The notes under the pieces: generated by a model
What the model was told of the DNA's origin: nothing
The model's database searches: none
The model's input: only the letters and a program-made list of their open reading frames with translations
Origin: an uncultured Alphaproteobacteria bacterium
Lineage (GTDB): Bacteria; Pseudomonadota; Alphaproteobacteria; HIMB59; GCA-002718135
Direction: 5' to 3'
Length of the DNA stretch: 12,755 bases
NCBI GenBank assembly: GCA_902619055.1
Contig: CACNCW010000025.1
Location: 1-12,755, forward strand
Part shown: in pieces, positions 7,304-12,755 of the stretch
Layout of the letters: the number at the start of each line of letters is the position of its first letter
Numbering within the stretch: the stretch's first letter is position 1
Position numbers and translations under genes: made by a program

Positions 7304-7322
7304 TAAAGGCTATTGGAGATTT

Positions 7323-8687
7323 ATGTTTGATACACTGAACACAAAATTTGAAAAAATTGTTCAAAGTATTCGGGGTAAGGCTGTTATATCAGAAACAGAT
7401 CTTGAAGTTACATTACGTGAAATTAGAATTGCTCTGTTAGAGGCAGACGTTTCATTAGTTGTAGTAAAAGAATTTATAAATTCCATCAAGTCAAACATTT
7501 TAGGAAAAGAAATTCTCAAATCTGTTAAGCCAGATCAAATGATCATAAAGCTTGTGCAAGATGAGCTTATAAAAATTCTTGGATCAGAAAATAAATCTCT
7601 AAATTTATCTTCGTCTCAATTAACTAAAATATTGTTTTGTGGATTACAGGGATCTGGGAAAACAACATCAATTGCCAAACTTTCCTATTTGTTAAAGAAG
7701 TCTTCAAAGAAAAAAATTTTACTAGCATCAGCAGACATTTATCGACCAGCAGCACAAGAACAATTAAAAGTATTAGCTGAAGAAACCGGCTCAGATTTCT
7801 TTAATCACAATCTATCATCAGCCAGTAAGATTGTTGATGATTCCATAGACTATGCTCAAAAAAATTTATTTGATATTCTTATTTTAGATACTGCTGGACG
7901 ACAAGTTGTAGATAAAAAGTTAATGAGTGAATTAATAGAAATTGAAAATAAGTTTAAACCTGATGAAACATTATTAGTAGCAGATGCTCTAACAGGACAA
8001 GATGCTGCAAATGTAGCTAAAAGTTTTAGTGATGCAATAAATATTACTGGATCTATTTTAACTCGAATAGATGGTGATAGCAGAGGTGGTGCAGCACTAT
8101 CAATTAAATCGATAACAAACTCTCCTATTAAATTTATGGGACTAGGTGAAAAAGTAGAAAATATTGAACCTTTCCATCCTGAAAGAATTGCACAAAGAAT
8201 TTTAGGTATGGGAGATATTGTATCTCTGGTCGAAAAGGCTGCTGAAAATATTGATAAAGAAGAAATGGAAGATATGGCAAAAAAGATCGCTAAAGGAAAA
8301 TTTGATCTTGAAGATTTTGCCAATCAATTAAAGCAAATGGGTAAAATGGGTGGAGTCTCTGGTTTACTTTCTATGATGCCAGGTGTTTCAAAGGCACAGA
8401 AGTTAATGGCAGAAAATAAAATTTCTAATTCAATGATTGATAAACAAATAGCTATAATCAGTTCAATGACAAAAAAAGAAAGGGCTGATCCAGATATTAT
8501 AAAGGCTTCACGTAAAATTAGAATTTCAAAAGGATCTGGAACAAAAGTTCAAGACGTCAACAGGTTATTAAAACAGTTTCTCCAATCACAAAAAATGATG
8601 AAGAGAATGAAATCAATGGGCAAAGGAGGAATTCCCAGTGATTTAATGCAAAAATTACAAGGAAATCTTCCTCCAAACATAAATTAG
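7323..8687 (+). CDS. ffh: Signal recognition particle protein Ffh (SRP54)
   Basis: A 454-residue cytosolic GTPase that, with SRP RNA, binds signal sequences emerging from the ribosome and delivers them to FtsY. The N domain occupies about residues 1-95, with DVSLVVVKEF near 42-51. The G domain has GLQGSGKTT (107-115), DIYRPAAQEQL (138-148), DTAGR (189-193), DALTGQD (221-227) and TRIDGDSRGGA (247-257), followed by GLGEKVENIEPFHPERIAQRILGMGDI. The C-terminal M domain from about residue 300 is rich in methionine (QMGKMGG, MMPGV, QKMMKRMKSMGKGG), as needed to bind hydrophobic signals. Length and motif set are normal. GGAG at 7315-7318 supports the ATG at 7323. It opens the operon that continues with rpsP 12 bases downstream, and its leader may be structured. 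Confidence 0.97.
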   Translation: MFDTLNTKFEKIVQSIRGKAVISETDLEVTLREIRIALLEADVSLVVVKEFINSIKSNILGKEILKSVKPDQMIIKLVQDELIKILGSENKSLNLSSSQLTKILFCGLQGSGKTTSIAKLSYLLKKSSKKKILLASADIYRPAAQEQLKVLAEETGSDFFNHNLSSASKIVDDSIDYAQKNLFDILILDTAGRQVVDKKLMSELIEIENKFKPDETLLVADALTGQDAANVAKSFSDAINITGSILTRIDGDSRGGAALSIKSITNSPIKFMGLGEKVENIEPFHPERIAQRILGMGDIVSLVEKAAENIDKEEMEDMAKKIAKGKFDLEDFANQLKQMGKMGGVSGLLSMMPGVSKAQKLMAENKISNSMIDKQIAIISSMTKKERADPDIIKASRKIRISKGSGTKVQDVNRLLKQFLQSQKMMKRMKSMGKGGIPSDLMQKLQGNLPPNIN

Positions 8688-8699
8688 AAAGGAAATAAA

Positions 8700-9269
8700 A
8701 TGCCAGTAAGAATAAGATTATCAAGAGGTGGTGCAAAGAAAAGACCATTTTATAGAATAGTAGTTGCTGATTCTAGAAGAGCTAGAGATGGAAAATTTAT
8801 AGATCAAATCGGTACTTATAACCCAATGCTTCCAAAGGATAGCGCTGATAGAGTAAAAATGGATTTAGACAAAGCTAAGGAATGGATTGCAAAAGGAGCA
8901 AAACCATCAGATAGAATTTCTATTTTTCTTAGCAATCTTGGTGTGATGGAAAAACCAGTTATTACTGAAAAAACAAAAAAACATCTACCTAAGAAAAAAG
9001 CACAGGAACGTTTGGCTGCTGCTAAAGAAAAAGAAGAAGCTGTGAAAGCTGCAGCAGAAGAACCAAAAGCAGAAGAAGTAGAAGCTAAGCCAGCTGAAGA
9101 TGCACAACCTGCTGAAGAAACAAAAGCAGAAGAAGTAGAAGCTAAGCCAGCTGAAGATGCACAACCTGCTGAAGAAACAAAAGCAGAAGAAGTAGAAGCT
9201 AAGCCAGCTGAAGATGCACAACCTGCTGAAGAAACAAAAGCAGAAGAAGCAGAAGATAAAAAGGAATAA
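8700..9269 (+). CDS. rpsP: 30S ribosomal protein bS16 with long repetitive C-terminal tail
   Basis: Residues 1-83 are a canonical bS16: [24 protein letters not shown] at the N-terminus, then [14 protein letters not shown] and a conserved end near [10 protein letters not shown]. bS16 is a 30S assembly protein that binds 16S rRNA. E. coli bS16 stops at about 82 residues. Here about 100 more follow: a basic [20 protein letters not shown] stretch, then an Ala/Glu/Lys/Pro-rich acidic tail with three exact copies of a 19-residue unit. Alphaproteobacterial bS16 proteins often have Ala/Glu/Lys tails, but this one more than doubles the protein. The tail is probably disordered or helical and exposed at the 30S surface; that is inference. 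A clear AAAGGA Shine-Dalgarno at 8688-8693 precedes the ATG. It is followed by rimM, whose product acts with this part of the 30S in maturation. Confidence 0.95.
   Translation: MPVRIRLSRGGAKKRPFYRIVVADSRRARDGKFIDQIGTYNPMLPKDSADRVKMDLDKAKEWIAKGAKPSDRISIFLSNLGVMEKPVITEKTKKHLPKKKAQERLAAAKEKEEAVKAAAEEPKAEEVEAKPAEDAQPAEETKAEEVEAKPAEDAQPAEETKAEEVEAKPAEDAQPAEETKAEEAEDKKE
9066..9257 (+). repeat. 57-bp perfect tandem repeat, three copies plus a partial fourth, inside rpsP
   Basis: Copies at 9066-9122, 9123-9179 and 9180-9236 are identical base for base. A partial fourth begins at 9237 and matches for 13 bases before a T-to-C change. Each unit is 19 codons and encodes [19 protein letters not shown]. 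Zero divergence at third codon positions shows the duplication is recent or kept uniform by slippage or recombination. The unit length is a multiple of three, so copy changes keep the frame and only lengthen or shorten the bS16 tail. Such a locus is prone to copy-number variation and to assembly collapse, so the true copy number could differ. Confidence 0.95.
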
Positions 9270-9283
9270 AATCAATTTTTGCT

Positions 9284-9790
9284 TTGAGTAATAAAGATAT
9301 TATTCTTGTTGGTCAGTTTGGATCTCCTGTAGGATTAAAAGGTGAAATAAAAGTTAATATGATGACTACCTCGTTTGAAGTTTTTAAAAATTTAAAAAAC
9401 TATTATAATTTTGATGGTTCAGTTGCTTGGAATTTTAAAAATATTTTATTCAAAAACAATAAGTGTGTTGTTCAAGTTGAAAAATACTTTTCTAGAGAAG
9501 ATGTTTTAGAGCTTAAAGGTCAAAAAATTTTTTCAAATAAGAAATTTTTTCCAAAAACAAAAGATAATGAGTTTTACATAAGCGATCTAATCGAATGCAT
9601 GATTTTCTTGAAAGACAATACTGGTATTGGAAAAGTTTTAAGTGTTCAAAATTTTGGGGCAGGTGATTTATTAGAAGTCAAATATAATACCAAACTTATT
9701 CTTATACCTTTTGATAAAACAAATATTTTATCAGTTAATATTAATAAAAAAGAAATTATAGCTGATCCAATACCTGGTATTCTTGATTAA
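9284..9790 (+). CDS. rimM: Ribosome maturation factor RimM, TTG start
   Basis: A 168-residue protein that assists late 16S 3'-domain assembly in the 30S head. The N-terminal RimM domain shows GQFGSPVGLKGEIKV, with SREDVLELKGQKIF at about residues 65-78. A PRC-barrel domain follows, with DLIECMIF, NFGAGDLLEVK and LIPF, ending in the family-typical P-PGILD. The first sensible start is TTG at 9284, which gives SNKDIILVGQFGSP; there is no in-frame ATG before the conserved block. ATT at 9275 is the only other upstream option. No good Shine-Dalgarno sits at proper spacing (AAGGA at 9261-9265 is 18 bases away), so translation may depend on coupling to rpsP, which ends 14 bases upstream. Placement between rpsP and trmD is the widely conserved order. 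Confidence 0.92.
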   Translation: MSNKDIILVGQFGSPVGLKGEIKVNMMTTSFEVFKNLKNYYNFDGSVAWNFKNILFKNNKCVVQVEKYFSREDVLELKGQKIFSNKKFFPKTKDNEFYISDLIECMIFLKDNTGIGKVLSVQNFGAGDLLEVKYNTKLILIPFDKTNILSVNINKKEIIADPIPGILD

Positions 9791-9791
9791 A

Positions 9792-10490
9792 ATGAGAATA
9801 GTAATTTTAACTTGTTATCCTGAGATGTTCCCTGGTTCACTAGGATATTCTGTAATCGGAAATGCATTAAACAATAAAAAATTTTCTCTCGAGATAGTCA
9901 ATCTACATAATTTTGGAATTGACAAAAGAGGAAGTGTTGATGATGAACCTTTTGGGGGAGGCCCTGGAATGGTTATTCGTCCAGATGTGATTGAAAAAGC
10001 ATTAAATTCAATCACTTTCAAAACCGATAATTACTGCAAAATTTTTCTAACACCGTCAGGTCAGAAATTATCTCAAGCCAAACTTAATAATCTATCAAAA
10101 CATGATGAAATGCTTATTTTATGCGGTAGATTTGAAGGGGTTGACCAAAGAGCTATAGAAATTCTTGATTTTCAGGAAATAAGTATCGGTGATTACGTCC
10201 TATCTGGTGGTGAGATTGCTGCCCAGGTGTTAGTTGAAGGTTGTATTCGTCTCATTCCTGGAGTATTAGGGCAGCCACAAAGTTTATTAGAAGAATCTTT
10301 TTCTAATAATCTTCTTGAATATCCTCATTATACCAGACCACAAACCTGGGAAGATATTCAGGGAAATAAACATGAAGTTCCAGATGTTTTAACATCAGGT
10401 CATCATGAAAAGATTGATAAATGGAGAAAAGAAAAGTCGGTTGAAAAAACCAAAGAATTAAGACCAGATCTTTATAAAAAGGAAATATAA
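9792..10490 (+). CDS. trmD: tRNA (guanine37-N1)-methyltransferase TrmD
   Basis: A 232-residue SAM-dependent methyltransferase that makes m1G37 in tRNAs reading CNN codons, preventing +1 frameshifting. The N-terminus [25 protein letters not shown] and [13 protein letters not shown] are typical. The trefoil-knot SAM site shows [14 protein letters not shown] and [20 protein letters not shown]. The C-terminal tRNA-binding part shows [13 protein letters not shown] and [18 protein letters not shown] chose ATG 9792 over an in-frame TTG at 9783, because TrmD proteins start directly at M-R/W-I and the ATG lies one base after the rimM stop. All catalytic blocks are intact and length is normal. It is tightly chained with rimM upstream and rplS downstream (one base between each). 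Confidence 0.96.
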   Translation: MRIVILTCYPEMFPGSLGYSVIGNALNNKKFSLEIVNLHNFGIDKRGSVDDEPFGGGPGMVIRPDVIEKALNSITFKTDNYCKIFLTPSGQKLSQAKLNNLSKHDEMLILCGRFEGVDQRAIEILDFQEISIGDYVLSGGEIAAQVLVEGCIRLIPGVLGQPQSLLEESFSNNLLEYPHYTRPQTWEDIQGNKHEVPDVLTSGHHEKIDKWRKEKSVEKTKELRPDLYKKEI

Positions 10491-10491
10491 A

Positions 10492-11097
10492 ATGAGTAAT
10501 TTATTAGAGACATTTGAAAAACAACAGATTGAAAAGTTAACTTCAAAAAAAAGAGTTCCTGCTTTTCGTCCAGGTGATACTTTAAAAGTTACTGTAAGAA
10601 TTACAGAGGGAAGTAAGTCGAGACTTCAAGCCTTTGAAGGTATTTGTATTGCAAGAAAAAATAATTCTGTAAACTCTAACTTTACTGTGAGAAAAATATC
10701 TCATGGAGAGGGTGTTGAAAGAGTATTCCCTTTATTCAGTCCATTAGTAGAAAAAATTGAAGTTGTTAGAAAAGGCGATGTAAGAAGAGCTAAGCTATAT
10801 TATCTAAGAGAATTATCTGGTAAGAAAGCAAGGATCGCAGATAAAGATAGGGGCGATGAAGCTGATCAATATGAATATATAGAGGAAGCTCCTCCGGTAG
10901 AAGAAACAAAAACTGCAGATACAGATACAAATGCTGCAGAGGAACCAAAAGCTGAAGAGGTAGAAGCAAAACAAGCAGAGACAAAAGCTGAAGAAGCAGA
11001 AGCCAAACCAGCAGAAGAATCTAAAGCAGAAGCTGCAGAGGAATCTAGTAAAGAAGAGGAAAAAGCAGCCGAAAATAAATCGGATGACAATAAATAA
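10492..11097 (+). CDS. rplS: 50S ribosomal protein bL19 with acidic Ala/Glu/Lys C-terminal tail
   Basis: Residues 1 to about 117 are a normal bL19: [68 protein letters not shown] and GKKARI. bL19 sits at the 30S-50S interface of the large subunit and forms an intersubunit bridge. E. coli bL19 is about 115 residues; here an additional tail of about 84 residues follows, rich in Ala, Glu and Lys and very similar in style to the bS16 tail two genes upstream. The segment [13 protein letters not shown] (10933-10971) is identical to one in bS16 (9051-9089). An AAGGA at 10479-10483 supports the ATG at 10492. The 3' end overlaps the start of leuC by 14 bases, so the tail-coding region also contains the leuC initiation region. 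Confidence 0.95.
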   Translation: MSNLLETFEKQQIEKLTSKKRVPAFRPGDTLKVTVRITEGSKSRLQAFEGICIARKNNSVNSNFTVRKISHGEGVERVFPLFSPLVEKIEVVRKGDVRRAKLYYLRELSGKKARIADKDRGDEADQYEYIEEAPPVEETKTADTDTNAAEEPKAEEVEAKQAETKAEEAEAKPAEESKAEAAEESSKEEEKAAENKSDDNK

Positions 11098-12487
11098 TCC
11101 TAAAACTCTTTTTGATAAAATTTGGGAACATCATCTTGTTGATAGACAAGAAGATGGAACTTGTCTTATATATATTGATAGACACCTTGTTCATGAAGTT
11201 ACAAGCCCTCAAGCATTTGAAGGTTTAAGAAATAATAATCGTAAAGTTAGAAGGCCCGAAAGTACTTTTGCTGTAGCTGATCACAATGTTCCAACCTCAG
11301 ATAGATCTAAAGGTATAGAGAATAAAGAAAGTAGAATTCAGGTTGAAACACTAGAAAAAAATTGCAAAGATTTTGATGTTACACTTTTTCCATTATTAGA
11401 TAGCAGACAAGGTATAGTTCATATTGTTGGACCAGAACAAGGCATTACTCAGCCAGGTATGACAATAGTTTGTGGCGATAGTCATACAGCAACACATGGA
11501 GCATTTGGTGCATTAGCTTTTGGTATCGGCACTAGTGAAGTTGAGCATGTATTAGCTACTCAGACCTTAATTCAAAAACCTGCAAAGAATATGCGAATTT
11601 CTGTTGAAGGTAAGTTAAACTTAGGTGTTACAGCAAAAGATATTATTCTTCATATAATAGGAAAAATAGGAACGGCTGGTGGAACTGGTTATGTTATTGA
11701 ATATGCTGGTAATGCAATTTCCTCTCTTTCTATGGAAGGAAGAATGACAATCTGCAATATGAGTATTGAAGCAGGTGCTAGAGCTGGTTTAATCGCTCCT
11801 GACGAAAAAACTTTTGAATATATTAAAGGTAGACCGTACGCTCCATTAGGAGATAATTGGAATAAAGCGGTAGAATTTTGGAAATCTCTTCCATCTGATG
11901 AGGACGCAAAATATGATGAAGAAATTTTAATTAATGCTGAAGATATTTCACCACAAATTACTTGGGGCACAAGCCCACAAGACGTTGTTGCTATAGATGG
12001 TGTAGTACCAAACCCACAAGAAGAGAGTAATCCGAATAGAAAGAGAGCTATGGAACGTTCTCTTGAATACATGGGTTTAGAACCCAAACAAGAGATACAA
12101 AAAATTAAAATTGATAAAGTATTTATTGGCTCTTGCACTAATGGAAGAATAGAGGATTTAAGAGAAGTTGCCAAAGTTGTAGAGGGCAAAAAAGTTTCAG
12201 TAGACTCAATGATCGTTCCTGGTTCAGGTCTAGTTAAAAAACAAGCTGAAGAAGAAGGTTTAGATAAAATTTTTATTGAAGCAGGATTTGATTGGAGAGA
12301 GCCAGGTTGCTCCATGTGTTTAGCTATGAATCCAGATCAATTAAAACCGCAAGAAAGATGTGCATCAACATCAAATAGAAATTTTGAAGGTAGACAAGGT
12401 AGAGAAGGTAGAACACATCTTGTTAGTCCTGCAATAGCTGCTGCCTCTGCAATCAAAGGTTCTTTTGCAACAGCAGAGGATTTATAA
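11084..12487 (+). CDS. leuC: 3-isopropylmalate dehydratase large subunit
   Basis: A 467-residue aconitase-family subunit that isomerises 2- to 3-isopropylmalate in leucine synthesis, as a heterodimer with LeuD. The three 4Fe-4S cysteines are visible: C351 in FIGSCTNGR, and C409 and C412 in [10 protein letters not shown]. Other landmarks are [44 protein letters not shown] and [19 protein letters not shown]. The end, [28 protein letters not shown], is canonical. The length matches E. coli LeuC (466). The ATG at 11084 lies inside rplS in a different frame, giving a 14-base overlap. No Shine-Dalgarno is obvious in the preceding bases, so coupling to rplS translation is plausible. leuD follows without any gap. 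Confidence 0.97.
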   Translation: MTINNPKTLFDKIWEHHLVDRQEDGTCLIYIDRHLVHEVTSPQAFEGLRNNNRKVRRPESTFAVADHNVPTSDRSKGIENKESRIQVETLEKNCKDFDVTLFPLLDSRQGIVHIVGPEQGITQPGMTIVCGDSHTATHGAFGALAFGIGTSEVEHVLATQTLIQKPAKNMRISVEGKLNLGVTAKDIILHIIGKIGTAGGTGYVIEYAGNAISSLSMEGRMTICNMSIEAGARAGLIAPDEKTFEYIKGRPYAPLGDNWNKAVEFWKSLPSDEDAKYDEEILINAEDISPQITWGTSPQDVVAIDGVVPNPQEESNPNRKRAMERSLEYMGLEPKQEIQKIKIDKVFIGSCTNGRIEDLREVAKVVEGKKVSVDSMIVPGSGLVKKQAEEEGLDKIFIEAGFDWREPGCSMCLAMNPDQLKPQERCASTSNRNFEGRQGREGRTHLVSPAIAAASAIKGSFATAEDL

Positions 12488-12755
12488 ATGGAATCATTTA
12501 AAACAATAATTGGTATCCCAGCACCACTACCAATGATTAATGTCGATACCGATATGATTATTCCAAAACAATTTTTGAAAACAATAAAGAGATCTGGTTT
12601 AGGAAAAAACTTATTTCATGAATTAAGATACGATATTCAAGGTAACATAAAGAATGATTTTGTTCTTAACTGGGACCCTTATAAAACTTCAAAAATTTTA
12701 ATTGCTGGGGCAAATTTTGGTTGTGGATCAAGTAGAGAACATGCGCCATGGTCAC
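12488..12755 (+). CDS. leuD: 3-isopropylmalate dehydratase small subunit, 5' part
   Basis: An open frame starts with ATG at 12488, immediately after the leuC TAA, and runs 89 codons to the window edge without a stop. It begins [31 protein letters not shown] and contains [20 protein letters not shown], the swivel-domain signature of LeuD and other aconitase small subunits ([17 protein letters not shown]). LeuD supplies the mobile substrate-recognition domain to the LeuC Fe-S subunit. E. coli LeuD has about 200 residues, so a little under half is visible. Direct stop-start contact with leuC suggests coupled synthesis of the two subunits in equal amounts. Confidence 0.95.
   Translation, partial: MESFKTIIGIPAPLPMINVDTDMIIPKQFLKTIKRSGLGKNLFHELRYDIQGNIKNDFVLNWDPYKTSKILIAGANFGCGSSREHAPWS

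Noticed and set aside
7127..7322. SRP RNA (ffs) gene next to ffh
   Set aside because: None of the conserved apical helix sequence of SRP RNA (the GGAA-type tetraloop with its asymmetric loop) is present; the hairpins seen have different loops.
9066..9257. CRISPR-like array
   Set aside because: The repeats are directly abutting with no spacers and encode an in-frame peptide, so this is a coding tandem repeat.
8985..9275. Long antisense reading frame opposite the rpsP tail, and similar frames opposite rplS
   Set aside because: These are composition shadows of the repetitive Ala/Glu/Lys codons. The predicted Phe/Cys/Ser-rich repeats resemble no protein and have no start signals.
9783..9791. 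Upstream TTG start for trmD
   Set aside because: It would add three residues that TrmD proteins lack and would lie inside rimM; ATG at 9792 gives the family-typical N-terminus.

Overview
The window is a gene-dense, AT-rich stretch of an alphaproteobacterial chromosome. The clade is indicated by a recognisable GcrA cell-cycle regulator and by the chained order ffh-rpsP-rimM-trmD-rplS-leuC-leuD. The low GC content, very short or overlapping gene junctions and weak ribosome binding sites suggest a streamlined genome, for example one of the AT-rich marine lineages (SAR11-like, HIMB59-like or AEGEAN-169-like). I cannot place it more precisely by reading alone.

Layout. (1) At 1-349 is the 3' end of an M29-family aminopeptidase on the plus strand. 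(2) At 355-2256, on the minus strand, lie gcrA, an MFS transporter and a 40-residue single-helix microprotein, in transcription order. (3) At 2257-2394 is a divergent intergenic region with a possible CtrA-type box over a possible gcrA -10 element. (4) At 2395-3591 is pgk on the plus strand. (5) At 3593-7126 is a tight minus-strand operon, in transcription order dapF, mtaB, ftsY, yciB. (6) At 7127-7322 is a divergent region that includes an apparently structured leader upstream of ffh. (7) From 7323 to the window end, on the plus strand, are ffh, rpsP, rimM, trmD, rplS, leuC and leuD, the last cut by the window edge. No gene-free stretch exceeds 300 bases. I saw no tRNA, rRNA, insertion sequence, prophage or CRISPR.

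How the genes work together. The two SRP-pathway GTPases, Ffh and its receptor FtsY, are in operons that diverge from one 196-bp region. Around them are ribosome and tRNA-maturation functions: bS16, RimM (16S maturation), TrmD (m1G37), bL19 and MtaB (ms2t6A37). Metabolic genes are attached at the ends: dapF (lysine/peptidoglycan), leuCD (leucine) and pgk (glycolysis).

Most of the window is ordinary core genome. The points that merit a second look are: (a) bS16 and bL19 both carry long Ala/Glu/Lys-rich C-terminal tails that share a 13-residue segment whose codons differ only at third positions; (b) the bS16 tail contains a perfect 57-bp tandem triplication; (c) the ffh leader can form two hairpins with a competing pairing near the ribosome binding site; (d) the microprotein behind the MFS gene; (e) the CtrA-like site at gcrA; and (f) an altered, normally conserved motif in FtsY.
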